Source: Microbacterium hibisci (GTDB lineage Bacteria; Actinomycetota; Actinomycetes; Actinomycetales; Microbacteriaceae). Taken from it: a DNA stretch of 64,000 nucleotides. The stretch covers positions 682,001 to 746,000 of the forward strand of contig NZ_JADIJC010000001.1 in the NCBI RefSeq assembly GCF_015278255.1. The letters run 5' to 3'. Shown piece after piece: positions 18,964-28,409 of the stretch. Position numbers and translations under genes: made by a program. The notes beneath the pieces were generated by a model. The model was not told the origin of the DNA. It worked only from the letters and a program-made list of their open reading frames with translations, and searched no databases. Position 1 is the first letter of the stretch. The number at the start of each line of letters is the position of its first letter.

Positions 18964-20046
18964 ATGACCACCATCACCGGAATCGAGTTCCGGCCGCTCG
19001 CCGTACCGGCCACCATCGACGACCCCGACGCCGCCGACTTCGTCGAGATGACGCGCGTGCGCAACGAGATCTACCGCGAGATCTCCGGACACGACGACAA
19101 CACCATGACCGCGGACGAACTGCTCCCCCACTACCAGCCCAGCGACTACGAGACACGACTGGCCTGGGTGGTCTTCGACGACGACAGGATGATCGGCCGC
19201 GTCGGCGTAGACCTCCCGCACGAGTCCGACTCGAAGGGCGCGTTCTGGCTCGTCGAGCTGCTGCGCGAGACCTGGGGACGCGGCATCGGCTCCGCCGCCT
19301 ACGAGCTCGTCGAGCGCACGGCGCGTGAGCACGGGCGCACGGTGCTGCAGTCGATGGCCGAGCACCCGGCGGCGCCCGGTCCGCACCTCGCTCCGCCGAC
19401 CGGCTTCGGCGAGATCCCTGAGGATCACATCGCCCGCTTCTACCTCCGCCACGGCTACATGCTCGAGCAGGTGGAGCGCAACAGCGCGTTCGACCTCAAG
19501 GGCTCGTTCGACCTCGTCGAACGCCTTCTCGCCGACGCGAAAGCCGCCTCGCCGCAGTACCGCGTCGTGCAGTGGGTCGCTCCGACGCCCGAGCAGTTCG
19601 TCGACGGGTACGCCTGGATGAAGTCGCGCATGTCGACGGACACGCCGTCGGCGGCTCTCGAGTTCGACGAGGAGACCTGGGACGCCGCCCGCATCGCCGA
19701 GCACGACGCCCGCTACACGTCGTCGGGCCGCACGCTCCAGGTCACCGCGGCGCAGCACATCGAGAGCGGCGAGCTGTGCGCCTTCAATGAGCTCGTGATC
19801 GGCAAGGACCGCTCCGCGACCAGCCACCAGGAGGACACCCTGGTCCTCAAAGAGCACCGCGGGCACCGGCTGGGCACGCTGGTCAAGTGCGCGGGGCTCC
19901 TGTCCTGGCGCGACGTGGCCCCCGACTCGGATCGAGTCGTCACCTACAACGCAGAGGAGAACAGGCCCATGCTGGACATCAACGAGGCGATCGGCTTCGC
20001 TCCGATCGCGTACGTCGGCGCATGGAAGAAGGTGCTCGATGACTGA
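18964..20046 (+). CDS. Tandem-GNAT N-acetyltransferase 1
   Basis: 360 aa with two GNAT folds. The N-terminal domain keeps an acetyl-CoA loop in ETWGRGIGSAAYELVERTA. The C-terminal domain has KEHRGHRLGTLVKCAGLLSW and the family ending YNAEENRPMLDINEAIGFAPI. Both sites therefore look usable. The substrate is unknown; related double-GNAT proteins acetylate small molecules such as aminoglycosides or mycothiol precursors. ATG 18964 has AAGGAC upstream. The stop overlaps the next gene by 8 nt, so the paralogues are made together. Confidence 0.82.
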   Translation: MTTITGIEFRPLAVPATIDDPDAADFVEMTRVRNEIYREISGHDDNTMTADELLPHYQPSDYETRLAWVVFDDDRMIGRVGVDLPHESDSKGAFWLVELLRETWGRGIGSAAYELVERTAREHGRTVLQSMAEHPAAPGPHLAPPTGFGEIPEDHIARFYLRHGYMLEQVERNSAFDLKGSFDLVERLLADAKAASPQYRVVQWVAPTPEQFVDGYAWMKSRMSTDTPSAALEFDEETWDAARIAEHDARYTSSGRTLQVTAAQHIESGELCAFNELVIGKDRSATSHQEDTLVLKEHRGHRLGTLVKCAGLLSWRDVAPDSDRVVTYNAEENRPMLDINEAIGFAPIAYVGAWKKVLDD

Positions 20047-21151
20047 CGTGGCCGAAACCACCGCGCAGGCCCCGCCGCTGACGATCGAGAGGATCCCGGT
20101 TCCGGAGTCGACGGACGCCGGCGACGCGCGCCTGTTCCTCGAGATGGTGCGGATCGCCAATGCGGTATGCCTGCACGACGCGGGACACGACTACCTCCAC
20201 GAAGAGCCGGACGAGATGCTCGGCTCCTGGCAGGACCAGACCGACTGGACCCAGCTCGGCTTCGCCGCCCTCCGTGGCGACGAGATGCTCGGGGCCGTCA
20301 AGCTCATGATCTCGACCGAGGCCGACGCGAGCACGGTGGAATTCGACTTGATGGTCGATCCGCCGCACCGCGCAGAAGGCGTCGAGGAGCTTCTCCTCGC
20401 GGAGGTCGAGCGAGAGGCGCGTGAGCGCCGACTGGCCACGATCCAGACGTGGACGCTGCACCGGCCGGACGCCGGCGGCGAGCGTCTCGCGCCGTCGACG
20501 GCGTGGGGCTCGATCCCTGCATCGGACCCGCAGACGCGGTTCCAGCTCGCGAACGGATTCACCCTGGAGCAGGTCGAGCGCAACAGCGTGTTCGACCTGA
20601 CGGGAGACTTCTCGCTGGTGGAGCGCATGCACGCCGACGCCCTGGCAGCAGCAGGCGACGAGTACCGGTCGGTCACCTGGACCTCGCCCACACCGCCCGA
20701 ATACGTCGACGGATTCGCCTATGCGCTGTCGCGCATGTCGACCGATGTGCCTGCGGGTGGCTTGGTGATCGACGAGCAGCACTGGGATGCCGCCCGTGTC
20801 ACACGTCGCGACGCGCGACTGCAGGCGCAGGGGCTGACCGTCTCGGTGGCGGTGGTGGTGCATGTGCCGACCGGCCGGGTCGCCGCCTACAACGAGCTGG
20901 CCATCGCCGAGGATCACAGCGGCGCGACACAGCAGTTCGGGACGCTGGTGGTCAAGGAGCACCGGGGGCACCGCCTGGGCACGATCGTCAAGTGCGCGAA
21001 CCTGCTCCGCTGGCGCGAACTCGTGCCCGAATCGCCTCGGGTTTCGACGTTCAACGCGGAGGAGAACCGCCACATGCTCGACATCAACGAGACGATCGGC
21101 TTCGTCCCCGCCTCGTACGCGGGCGCGTGGAAGAAGGTGCTCGACCTCTGA
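20039..21151 (+). CDS. Tandem-GNAT N-acetyltransferase 2 (paralogue)
   Basis: 370 aa, clearly homologous along its whole length to the preceding gene (shared FTLEQVERNSVFDL-type motif, YVDGFAYALSRMSTD, KEHRGHRLGTIVKCANLLRW, NAEENRHMLDINETIGF). The N-terminal acetyl-CoA loop reads PPHRAEGVEELLLAEVE, which departs from the R/Q-x-x-G-x-G pattern, so that half may be non-catalytic. The 8-nt overlap with gene 1 suggests a tandem duplication and a coupled, perhaps heteromeric, product. Confidence 0.82.
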   Translation: MTDVAETTAQAPPLTIERIPVPESTDAGDARLFLEMVRIANAVCLHDAGHDYLHEEPDEMLGSWQDQTDWTQLGFAALRGDEMLGAVKLMISTEADASTVEFDLMVDPPHRAEGVEELLLAEVEREARERRLATIQTWTLHRPDAGGERLAPSTAWGSIPASDPQTRFQLANGFTLEQVERNSVFDLTGDFSLVERMHADALAAAGDEYRSVTWTSPTPPEYVDGFAYALSRMSTDVPAGGLVIDEQHWDAARVTRRDARLQAQGLTVSVAVVVHVPTGRVAAYNELAIAEDHSGATQQFGTLVVKEHRGHRLGTIVKCANLLRWRELVPESPRVSTFNAEENRHMLDINETIGFVPASYAGAWKKVLDL

Positions 21152-21162
21152 TCGTCGCGCGA

Positions 21163-22089
21163 TCAGGTCGTTCGATGCCGCGGCGCTCGCTGACAGTGGG
21201 CGCAGAAGTGGCTCGAGCGGTTCGTGAACGACACGCGCACGATGGGACGGCCGCATCGGGGACACGGCTCCCCGGTGCGGCCGTACGCGTTGAGCGAGTG
21301 CGCGAAGTAGCCGGCCTGCCCGTTGACGTTGACGTACTGCGCGTCGAAGCTGGTGCCGCCCTCGGCGAGAGCCTTGTCGAGCACGTGACGCACCTCGGCG
21401 AGCAGACGGTTCACCGCACGCGTCGAAAGCGCCCGCGCGGACGTCTCGGGATGGATGCGCGCGGCCCAGAGCGACTCGTCGGCGTAGATGTTGCCGACGC
21501 CGCTCACGACCGTCTGGTCGAGGAGCACCCGCTTGATCGCCGACTCCTTGCGCGCGAGGGCGCGCCGGAATCCTACGTCGGAGAAGGCCGGATCCAGCGG
21601 GTCGCGCGCGATGTGCGCCACCTGGGAGGGGACGGATGCCTCGCCCCACCCGTATCCGCCGGGCGCGCCGTCGGGCGTGGTCACGAGCGAGTCGATGGCG
21701 AGAGAGCCGAAGGTGCGCTGGTCGGCGAAGACCACCGAGAGCTCGCCGTGGACCGGGTGCGCCAGGTCGAACCGCACGCGCTCATGCCGCTCCGGGGCGG
21801 CGCCCGGCGGACGCAGGAGCATCTGCCCGCTCATGCCGAGGTGCCCGACGACGGCTTCTTCGGCCGGTCCGTCGCCGACGCGGGGCTGCAGCGGGAGCCA
21901 CAGGAACTTCCCCCGCCGGGCCGCGGCGCTCACCACGCGTCCCGTCAGCCTGGTTTCGAAGTCGGCGCCGTCGCCGAGGTGTCGCGTCAGCGCGCGCTCG
22001 TCGGTCGCGGTGACGCCGAGGACCAGGGCGCCGGTGACGGCAGGGGCGAGGCCGGCGCGGACGACCTCGACCTCGGGAAGCTCAGGCAC
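21163..22089 (-). CDS. mutM: Formamidopyrimidine-DNA glycosylase
   Basis: Excises 8-oxoguanine and other oxidised purines and cuts the abasic site. 308 aa. The catalytic N-terminus after Met removal is PELPEVEVVRAGL; the C-terminal zinc finger is CPRCGRPIVRVSFTNRSSHFC, with CQR following. GTG 22089 lies inside the rnc stop region (8-nt overlap), so it is coupled to rnc. This order is typical for actinobacteria. Confidence 0.96.
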   Translation of the reverse strand: MPELPEVEVVRAGLAPAVTGALVLGVTATDERALTRHLGDGADFETRLTGRVVSAAARRGKFLWLPLQPRVGDGPAEEAVVGHLGMSGQMLLRPPGAAPERHERVRFDLAHPVHGELSVVFADQRTFGSLAIDSLVTTPDGAPGGYGWGEASVPSQVAHIARDPLDPAFSDVGFRRALARKESAIKRVLLDQTVVSGVGNIYADESLWAARIHPETSARALSTRAVNRLLAEVRHVLDKALAEGGTSFDAQYVNVNGQAGYFAHSLNAYGRTGEPCPRCGRPIVRVSFTNRSSHFCAHCQRAPRHRTT

Positions 22090-22783
22090 GTCCGCTGAGT
22101 TCGCGCCACGCGGTGAGCGCGGCGGCCATCTCGGCGTGCTTCTTGCTGGTGCCGGCGCCTTCGGCGGTGAGGTCGCCGACCGTCACTGTCGCGGTGAAGC
22201 GCCGGTCGTGGTCGGGTCCGGTGGAGGTGACGGAGTAGGCCGGCGGCAGCAGCGCTCCGCGCGCGGCGAGCTCCTGCAGCGCCGTCTTCGGATCCATCGC
22301 CGCGCCGTAGCGCTCGGGGTCGGCGAGGAGGGGCTCGACGAGCCGCAGCACCAGGCCGGTGGCGGCATCCGCTCCTGACGCGAGGTAGGTCGCCCCGAAG
22401 ATCGCCTCCATCGTGTCGGCGAGGATCGAGTCCTTGTCGCGCCCACCCGTGAGGATCTCGCCGCGGCCGAGCAGCAGGTGCTCCCCGAGGCCGATTCCCC
22501 GCGCGATCTCGGCCAGCGCGACCGTCGAGACGACGCTGGCACGCCGCTTCGCGAGCGCGCCCTCTTCGAGCTCGGGGTGACCGGTGAACAGGCGCACCGT
22601 GACGGCGAGCCCGAGGACGGAGTCGCCGAGGAACTCGAGACGCTCGTTGTGCGGCACCTGGCCGTTCTCGTACGCCCAGGAACGGTGGGTGAGCGCCAGC
22701 GACAGAAGCTCGGGGTCGATATCGACTCCGAGCTTCTGTGTGAGGTCTGCGAGCGGAATGCGCTCGGCAGCGACGTCGGTCAC
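22082..22783 (-). CDS. rnc: Ribonuclease III
   Basis: Double-strand-specific endonuclease for rRNA and mRNA processing. 233 aa. The signature NERLEFLGDSVLGLAVT and the second catalytic region DTMEAIFGATYLASG are intact. A C-terminal dsRNA-binding domain ends AGTSKKHAEMAAALTAWREL. GTG start 16 nt after rpmF. Overlaps mutM by 8 nt. Confidence 0.97.
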   Translation of the reverse strand: MTDVAAERIPLADLTQKLGVDIDPELLSLALTHRSWAYENGQVPHNERLEFLGDSVLGLAVTVRLFTGHPELEEGALAKRRASVVSTVALAEIARGIGLGEHLLLGRGEILTGGRDKDSILADTMEAIFGATYLASGADAATGLVLRLVEPLLADPERYGAAMDPKTALQELAARGALLPPAYSVTSTGPDHDRRFTATVTVGDLTAEGAGTSKKHAEMAAALTAWRELSGRA

Positions 22784-22799
22784 GTCAGGTGCGCGACGA

Positions 22800-23009
22800 T
22801 CAGACGTCGGCGACCTTGCGGCCCTTGTACTCGAGGAACAGCTCAGTGCCCTGCGAGTCGGTGACGACCTTCGCCTGGTGCGGACGGCTGTAGACGACCT
22901 TGCCGTTCTCGACGGTCTTGACGAGGGCGGGCGCCTCGGCCTTCCACTGCGCGCGACGCGAGCGCGTATTGGAACGGGAGACCTTCCGCTTCGGGGGGTT
23001 GCCTGCCAT
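22800..23009 (-). CDS. rpmF: 50S ribosomal protein L32
   Basis: 69 aa with the L32 start [20 protein letters not shown]. The zinc-binding cysteines of many L32 proteins are missing, so this is the Cys-minus form. It lies downstream of the DUF177 gene as in most bacteria. ATG 23009 is fixed by the conserved N-terminus. Confidence 0.96.
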   Translation of the reverse strand: MAGNPPKRKVSRSNTRSRRAQWKAEAPALVKTVENGKVVYSRPHQAKVVTDSQGTELFLEYKGRKVADV

Positions 23010-23039
23010 GGCTTGCTCTTCTCTGTGTTCTCGACGCGG

Positions 23040-23591
23040 TCAGCCGCGGGAGCGCGGTGATTCGTCGTCGTTGGTCGTGGTGAAGTCCTGGAGCGCAGCC
23101 CATCGTGGATCGAGAGGCTCGCTCTGCTGCGATCCGGCGTTCTCGGTCAGCCGCTCGCCCGTGGCCGGATCGAGGCCGGGGCAATCCGGCTGACACACCG
23201 GCTGAAATGGAAGCGACAGGACGACCGCTTCCCTGACCAGAGTTTCAAGATCCACGTGGTCGTCTTGAACCTCGAAGTCAGCTTCGTCCTCCCCAGGATA
23301 CGCGAAAAGCTCCTGAAACTCGACTTCGACCCGCTCGGCGATGTCGGTGAGGCAGCGGCTGCAGATGCCGGTGTACTCGGTGTCGACCTCGCCGGAGGCC
23401 AGAATCCCCTCGTGCACCGATTCGAGTCGCACGTCGATCGCGACCGGCTCGCCCTCCGGGACGGCTACGAGACCCTCGCCCCACTTGTCGGGAGCGGGCA
23501 TGTCGATGGTGTGCTCGCGCATCTCGCCGGGACGGTGGACGATGTCGCGGACCGGGAGGACGAAGGGACCCGTCACATTCTTTCTGACCAC
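23040..23591 (-). CDS. yceD: DUF177 protein YceD (23S rRNA accumulation factor)
   Basis: 183 aa. Family motif TGICSRCLTDIAERVEVEFQELF and C-terminal CQPDCPGL, giving four cysteines placed like a metal site. In other bacteria YceD is needed for normal 23S rRNA levels and is linked to rpmF, as here. GTG 23591 appears leaderless (TAGGCT 6 nt upstream). Confidence 0.9.
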   Translation of the reverse strand: MVRKNVTGPFVLPVRDIVHRPGEMREHTIDMPAPDKWGEGLVAVPEGEPVAIDVRLESVHEGILASGEVDTEYTGICSRCLTDIAERVEVEFQELFAYPGEDEADFEVQDDHVDLETLVREAVVLSLPFQPVCQPDCPGLDPATGERLTENAGSQQSEPLDPRWAALQDFTTTNDDESPRSRG

Positions 23592-23597
23592 GACTCC

Positions 23598-23603
23598 AGC
23601 CTA
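23598..23603 (-). promoter_or_regulatory. -10 box, leaderless yceD-rpmF-rnc-mutM unit
   Basis: TAGGCT, 6 nt, then the GTG at 23591. It probably drives yceD and the following genes down to mutM. Confidence 0.6.
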
Positions 23604-23637
23604 GCCGCGGCCGGCGGGGCCGGGCTTCGAGGGCGGC

Positions 23638-24135
23638 TCAGATGCCGCGCGCGCCGGTGTCGAGGAAGCGGGCGACGGCCGGCGGGACGAACGGCGAGAC
23701 GTCGCCGCCCAGTGAGGCCACCTGGCGCACCAGCGAGCTCGACACGAGCGCGTGCGCCGGGTCGGGAAGCAGGAACACCGTCTCCACATGCGCGAGGTGA
23801 CGGTTGACGATCGCCATGGGCGTCTCGTAGGCGACGTCGACCTGCGAGCGGATGCCCTTCACGAGCACGGAGGCCCCGACGTCCGTCGCGTAGTCCACCA
23901 GCAGACCCACGCTCCACGAGGCGACGATGACCTCGCCGTCGATGTCGGTCTCGGCGATCGACTGCTCGAGGAGCGCCTGACGCTGCGCGATCGGCAGCAT
24001 CGCCTCCTTGCCGGGGTTGTGGACCACGAGCACGTGGAGCTGGTCGTACAGCGACGCCGCGCGCCGGATCACGTCGAGATGACCGAGGGTCGGCGGATCG
24101 AACGATCCCGGGACGACGGCGATCCGGCTGCTCAT
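23638..24135 (-). CDS. coaD: Phosphopantetheine adenylyltransferase
   Basis: Fourth step of coenzyme A synthesis. 165 aa with the nucleotidyltransferase motif [38 protein letters not shown] and the C-terminal [20 protein letters not shown] 24135 is leaderless-looking (TAGGCT, 7 nt). It lies between recG and yceD on the same strand. Confidence 0.97.
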   Translation of the reverse strand: MSSRIAVVPGSFDPPTLGHLDVIRRAASLYDQLHVLVVHNPGKEAMLPIAQRQALLEQSIAETDIDGEVIVASWSVGLLVDYATDVGASVLVKGIRSQVDVAYETPMAIVNRHLAHVETVFLLPDPAHALVSSSLVRQVASLGGDVSPFVPPAVARFLDTGARGI

Positions 24136-24142
24136 GCCGACC

Positions 24143-24148
24143 AGCCTA
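24143..24148 (-). promoter_or_regulatory. -10 box, leaderless coaD
   Basis: TAGGCT followed by 7 nt and the coaD ATG. Confidence 0.6.
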
Positions 24149-24176
24149 GTGGCCGCCGCAGCACCGTCCCGCCGCC

Positions 24177-26339
24177 TCAGTTCTTCGCGAGCGCCGCGCG
24201 CTCGGCCATGCTGACGTTCCGCTCGAGGGCCGCGGCCAGGCCGGGGTGCCGCAGCAGAGCGGGATCGTCGGCGAGCAGCTGCTCGGCGGCGACGCGCGCC
24301 TCGGAGATGATGTCGGCGTCCTTCACGACCCGCAGCAGCCGCAGCGACGACCGGGCGCCGGACTGCGCGTCGCCGAGCACGTCGCCCTCGCCGCGCAGCT
24401 CGAGGTCGACCTCCGCCAGCGCGAAGCCGTCGAGGGTCGAGGCGACGGCATCCACCCGCTCCCGCGCGGGCGTCCCGAGCGGCGCCTCCGTCACGAGCAG
24501 GCACAGGCCGGGCACCCCGCCGCGGCCGACGCGTCCCCGCAGCTGATGCAGCTGCGACACGCCGAAGCGGTCGGCCTCGAGGATCGCCATGGTGGACGCG
24601 TTCGGCACATCGACGCCCACCTCGACGACGGTGGTCGCCACGAGCACGTCGACGTCGCCGCGGGCGAAGGCCTGCATCACGGCATCCTTCTCGTCCGACG
24701 GCATCTTCCCGTGCAGGATCTCGACCCGGATGCCGGAGAACGACGGATGCCGCGACAGCAGCTCCGCGACCTGCACGACGCCCCAGCGGGTACGGCTGGC
24801 CTCGCCGCCGGTGTCGCCGGCCGGTTCGTCCGCGGTGTCGTCCTTCGTGAGCTTCTCCGCGTCGATCGCGGCGCAGACGACGAACGCCTGACGGCCCTGA
24901 GCCACCTCTTCGGCGATGCGCTCCCACACGCGCCCGAACCAGCTCGAGCGCTCCGCCAGCGGCGCGACGTAGGTCTCGATGCCGGCGCGCCCAGCCGGCA
25001 TCGTGCGGATCGTGGAGACGTCCAGATCGCCGAACACGGTCATCGCCACCGTGCGCGGGATCGGCGTCGCCGTCAGCACCAGCGCGTGCGGCGAGGAACC
25101 CTTGGCGCGGAGCGACTCCCGCTGCTCGACGCCGAAGCGGTGCTGTTCGTCGACCACGACCAATCCGAGATCGGCGAAGGTCGTGCTCTCGCTCAGGAGG
25201 GCGTGCGTGCCGACGACGATGAGCGCCTGCCCCGACGCTGCCCGCAGCGCCGCCTTTCGGCGCTCGGCCGCGGGAAGCTGCCCGGTGAGGAGCGTCGGCA
25301 TGAGCTCCGGCGCCAGCTGCGGCCCGAGCATGCGGGCGATCGAGCGCACGTGCTGCGCGGCGAGCACCTCGGTGGGCGCGATGAGCGCCGACTGGCCACC
25401 GGACTGCGCGACCTGAAGCATCGCACGGAGCGCGACCAGCGTCTTTCCCGAGCCGACCTCGCCCTGGACGAGGCGGTTCATGGGCCAGTCCCCCTCGAGG
25501 TCGCGCGCGACGTCGTCGCCGACTGAGATCTGGTCGGGCGTGCGCGGGAACGGAAGCGCCGCGTCGAACCGCTCGAGCAGCGAGCCCGGTGGGCGCTTCG
25601 TCGCCGACAGGGCCCGGACGAACTGCCGCTGCTGCAGGAGCGCCACCTGGAGGACGAATGCCTCCTGCATGCGCAGCGTCGCCCGTGCCGGCTCGATCTG
25701 GCTGAAGTCGGTCGGGCGGTGGATGTGCTCGACCGCCGTGCGGGCGTCGATGAGGCCGTAGCGTGCGCGCAGCTCTTCCGTGAGCGGCTCGGGGATCTCG
25801 CCGAGGCCGTCCAGGACCAGCTCCACCGTCTTCTGCAGCTGCCAGCTGGCGACCGTGCTCGTCGCCGGATAGATCGGGATGGGCAGGTTGGCGTTGGCCT
25901 GCACCTTCATCCGCGCGGTGTCCGCGTCTTCGAAGAGCTCGTAGTCGGGGTGGGCGAGCTGCTGCACGCCCTTGTAGATCCCCACCTTGCCCGCGAAGAT
26001 TCCCTGTCTGCCGGGCTGCAGGTCGCGAACGCGCCACGACTGGTTGAAGAACGTCAGCGACATCTCGCCGTTGCCGTCGCTGATCACGACCTCGAGCAGC
26101 GACCCGTTGCGGTTCTTCATGCGTCGTTCGCTGACGCGGCGGACCTCGGCGACGATCGTCACCGGCTCGCCGAGCGGCAGCGTCGAGATCGGTGTCAGCT
26201 CGCCGTGGCGGGCGTAGCGACGGGGATAGTGGACGAGCAGGTCGCCGACCGTGGTCATCCCGAAGGCGCGCTCGAGTGCGGACGCCGTCTTGCCGCCGAT
26301 CGCGCCGCCGAGGCTCGAGTCGAGGGTGAAGGAGGCCAC
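24177..26339 (-). CDS. recG: ATP-dependent DNA helicase RecG
   Basis: Branch-migration helicase that remodels stalled forks. 720 aa. N-terminal wedge/OB domain, Walker [29 protein letters not shown] (motif II), [12 protein letters not shown] (motif III), and the C-terminal [13 protein letters not shown] (motif VI). GTG 26339 appears leaderless with TAGACT 6 nt upstream. Divergent from rsmD. Confidence 0.97.
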   Translation of the reverse strand: MASFTLDSSLGGAIGGKTASALERAFGMTTVGDLLVHYPRRYARHGELTPISTLPLGEPVTIVAEVRRVSERRMKNRNGSLLEVVISDGNGEMSLTFFNQSWRVRDLQPGRQGIFAGKVGIYKGVQQLAHPDYELFEDADTARMKVQANANLPIPIYPATSTVASWQLQKTVELVLDGLGEIPEPLTEELRARYGLIDARTAVEHIHRPTDFSQIEPARATLRMQEAFVLQVALLQQRQFVRALSATKRPPGSLLERFDAALPFPRTPDQISVGDDVARDLEGDWPMNRLVQGEVGSGKTLVALRAMLQVAQSGGQSALIAPTEVLAAQHVRSIARMLGPQLAPELMPTLLTGQLPAAERRKAALRAASGQALIVVGTHALLSESTTFADLGLVVVDEQHRFGVEQRESLRAKGSSPHALVLTATPIPRTVAMTVFGDLDVSTIRTMPAGRAGIETYVAPLAERSSWFGRVWERIAEEVAQGRQAFVVCAAIDAEKLTKDDTADEPAGDTGGEASRTRWGVVQVAELLSRHPSFSGIRVEILHGKMPSDEKDAVMQAFARGDVDVLVATTVVEVGVDVPNASTMAILEADRFGVSQLHQLRGRVGRGGVPGLCLLVTEAPLGTPARERVDAVASTLDGFALAEVDLELRGEGDVLGDAQSGARSSLRLLRVVKDADIISEARVAAEQLLADDPALLRHPGLAAALERNVSMAERAALAKN

Positions 26340-26345
26340 GCCATG

Positions 26346-26351
26346 AGTCTA
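26346..26351 (-). promoter_or_regulatory. -10 box, leaderless recG
   Basis: TAGACT, 6 nt, then GTG at 26339. Confidence 0.6.
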
Positions 26352-26439
26352 GGTTCGCCCGGCGACGTCTCGCGCGCCGCCCACGAGGTGCATGGCGATC
26401 GGCCGGCGGCGTCCCGGCCGGCGCGCCCGGCACGACCGA

Positions 26440-26445
26440 TATCGT
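26440..26445 (+). promoter_or_regulatory. -10 box, leaderless rsmD
   Basis: TATCGT, then GAAGGA, then GTG at 26452. The purine-rich spacer looks like a Shine-Dalgarno but is too close to the start, which favours a leaderless transcript. Confidence 0.55.
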
Positions 26446-26451
26446 GAAGGA

Positions 26452-27015
26452 GTGACGCGCATCATCGCCGGCCGTGCGGGCTCCCTCTCGCTCGATGTCC
26501 CCGACGCCGGCACCCGCCCCACCAGCGATCGCGTCCGGGAGTCGCTGTTCGGCGCGCTCGAGTCCTCCGACGCTCTCCGCGGCGCGGCGGTGCTGGATCT
26601 CTACGCCGGCTCCGGTGCCCTCGCCCTCGAGGCGGTCAGCCGCGGTGCGGCCTCCGCCGACCTCGTCGAGAAGTCCCCCAAGGCGGCGACCGTCGCACAG
26701 CGCAACGCCGCCCGCGTCACCAAAGCCGTGGGGACCGACGCGGTGATCCGCGTGCATCGCTCGTCGGCCGACGCGTTCCTGCGGGCCGCGAGAGGGCCGT
26801 TCGACCTGGTGTTCCTCGATCCGCCCTACGACGTCGGCGAGACCGAGCTCGCCTCGACGCTCGCGCTGCTGGTGCCTCTCCTCGGCCCAGGCGCGGACGT
26901 CGTCATCGAACGCGCCTCGCGCTCCCCCGAGCCCTCGCTGCCCGACGGCCTCACGGCCACGCGCGGGAAGCGCTACGGCGACACCGCGCTGTGGTGGGCG
27001 ACCACGTCGGACTGA
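26452..27015 (+). CDS. rsmD: 16S rRNA (guanine(966)-N2)-methyltransferase RsmD
   Basis: 187 aa. Starts [17 protein letters not shown], has [19 protein letters not shown] site [19 protein letters not shown] and the catalytic DPPY in [16 protein letters not shown] 26452 matches the family N-terminus. Its 3' end overlaps the convergent serine hydrolase by 43 bp. Confidence 0.95.
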   Translation: MTRIIAGRAGSLSLDVPDAGTRPTSDRVRESLFGALESSDALRGAAVLDLYAGSGALALEAVSRGAASADLVEKSPKAATVAQRNAARVTKAVGTDAVIRVHRSSADAFLRAARGPFDLVFLDPPYDVGETELASTLALLVPLLGPGADVVIERASRSPEPSLPDGLTATRGKRYGDTALWWATTSD

Positions 27016-28352
27016 GCCGGATCCCCCTCCCACACCTCGGTGCCGTCGAAGCCCACATCGCGCGTGACGCGAAGGTGCCCGCTGCCGTCGAGCACCAGCC
27101 GGAAGGTCGACGCGTCCTGCAGCAGTCGCACGTCCGCCGTGAACGTCTCGCCTTTCCAGCCGCCCGAGATCGCCACCTGATCGCCGTACCAGAACCGATC
27201 GACCGACGGGTCCTCGGGGAACTCCCCGATCGACCACGAGTCCGGGACGCAGCGGAGCTGCCGGCCGTCGATCTCGACCACCCCTTCCGCCACGCGCAGC
27301 GACCGGATCACGCCGTCGTACTCGTACGCGACCGACTGTGGGCGGAGCTCTCCGCCCACTGCCGGGACGGGCGTGGGCAGGTCCACCGCCGCCGCCGGCG
27401 CCGGCGCCGGCGCCGGCAAGTCGAACGCGGGCAGCAGGAACTCCCAGATCGCGTCCAGGGGCTGCTGCATGTCGGGCAGCCCTCCGGTGATCGCGACCAC
27501 CGCGTCGTGTTCCGGGAGGACGACGACGTATTGGCCGAACGCGCCGTCGCCGCGGTAGGCGCCGTGGCGGCACCTCCAGAACTGGAAGCCGTAGCCCTGG
27601 TTCCAGTCCCGGTCGCCCGGCTCGTTGGCGACCTGCTTGCTGGTCGCCTGGTCGATCCACTCGGCGGGCACGAGTCTGCGCCCCCGCCAGACACCCCCGT
27701 CGAGGAGCAGCTGGCCGAAAGCTGCCAGCTCCTCCGGCCGGATGAACAGGCCGAACCCGCCCGCGTCGACGCCGGCCGGGCTCTGCTGCCAGAGCGGGTC
27801 TCGGAAGCCCAGCGGGTCGAACAGACGCGGGCGGAGATAGTCGAGCAGTCGCTGTCCGGTCCGCACCTGCACGATCTGCGACAGCACGTGCGTCGCGGGG
27901 GTGTTGTAGAGCCAGTGCGTCCCCGGCTCGTACGGCAGATCGGCCGCGAGGGCGGCACGCACCCAGTCCCCCTCCCACAGCGGCGGCTCCTCGCTGTGGC
28001 CGGTGGTCATCGTGAGCAGGTGGCGCACGCGCAGCGCGCGCAGGTGCTCGGAAGGATGCTCGGGAGCGAATTCGGGGATCAGATCGACGACGCGGTCGTC
28101 CACCGCGAGCAGGCCTTCCGAGACGGCGAGCCCGACGGCGATGGACGTGAAGCTCTTGCTCACCGAGTACATCGCTGTCGGCAGCTCCCGCTGATAGGGC
28201 GCCCAGGTCGCCTCGGCGATGACGTGGCCGTGTCGCACCACGGTCAGCGTGTGGAGCTGGTCGATCCCGTCCAGGGCGGAGATCAGCCGCGAGATCGCCG
28301 CAGCCGGCACGGACTGGAGCTCGGGCGTCGAGCGGGGAAGCAGGTGGGTCAC
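26973..28352 (-). CDS. Serine hydrolase, class C beta-lactamase fold
   Basis: 459 aa. The catalytic domain (about residues 20-320) has SVSK as the SxxK motif and YNT as the YxN motif. A Pro/Ala linker follows ([19 protein letters not shown]), then a C-terminal beta-rich domain resembling those of bacterial esterases in this family. No signal peptide, so it is probably cytoplasmic. It could be an esterase or peptidase; true beta-lactamase activity is unlikely. GTG 28352 is leaderless-looking. The linker DNA is a short (GCCGGC)n run near 27390-27417. Confidence 0.86.
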   Translation of the reverse strand: MTHLLPRSTPELQSVPAAAISRLISALDGIDQLHTLTVVRHGHVIAEATWAPYQRELPTAMYSVSKSFTSIAVGLAVSEGLLAVDDRVVDLIPEFAPEHPSEHLRALRVRHLLTMTTGHSEEPPLWEGDWVRAALAADLPYEPGTHWLYNTPATHVLSQIVQVRTGQRLLDYLRPRLFDPLGFRDPLWQQSPAGVDAGGFGLFIRPEELAAFGQLLLDGGVWRGRRLVPAEWIDQATSKQVANEPGDRDWNQGYGFQFWRCRHGAYRGDGAFGQYVVVLPEHDAVVAITGGLPDMQQPLDAIWEFLLPAFDLPAPAPAPAAAVDLPTPVPAVGGELRPQSVAYEYDGVIRSLRVAEGVVEIDGRQLRCVPDSWSIGEFPEDPSVDRFWYGDQVAISGGWKGETFTADVRLLQDASTFRLVLDGSGHLRVTRDVGFDGTEVWEGDPAQSDVVAHHSAVSP

Positions 28353-28358
28353 CGTGTC

Positions 28359-28364
28359 ACCGTA
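28359..28364 (-). promoter_or_regulatory. -10 box, leaderless serine hydrolase
   Basis: TACGGT, 6 nt, then GTG at 28352. Confidence 0.55.
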
Positions 28365-28369
28365 GCGTT

Positions 28370-28389
28370 CTCCCGCGACATCGCGGGAG
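28370..28389 (-). terminator. Hairpin after thiL
   Basis: CTCCCGCGA-CA-TCGCGGGAG in the gap between the thiL stop and the hydrolase start. A strong GC stem that probably ends thiL transcription just before the hydrolase promoter. Confidence 0.5.
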
Positions 28390-28409
28390 GTCGCCGCCGA
28401 TCCGGCGCC

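Noticed and set aside
27390..27417. (GCCGGC)n simple repeat
   Set aside because: Explained by the Pro/Ala linker of the serine hydrolase; too short and imperfect to call an element.
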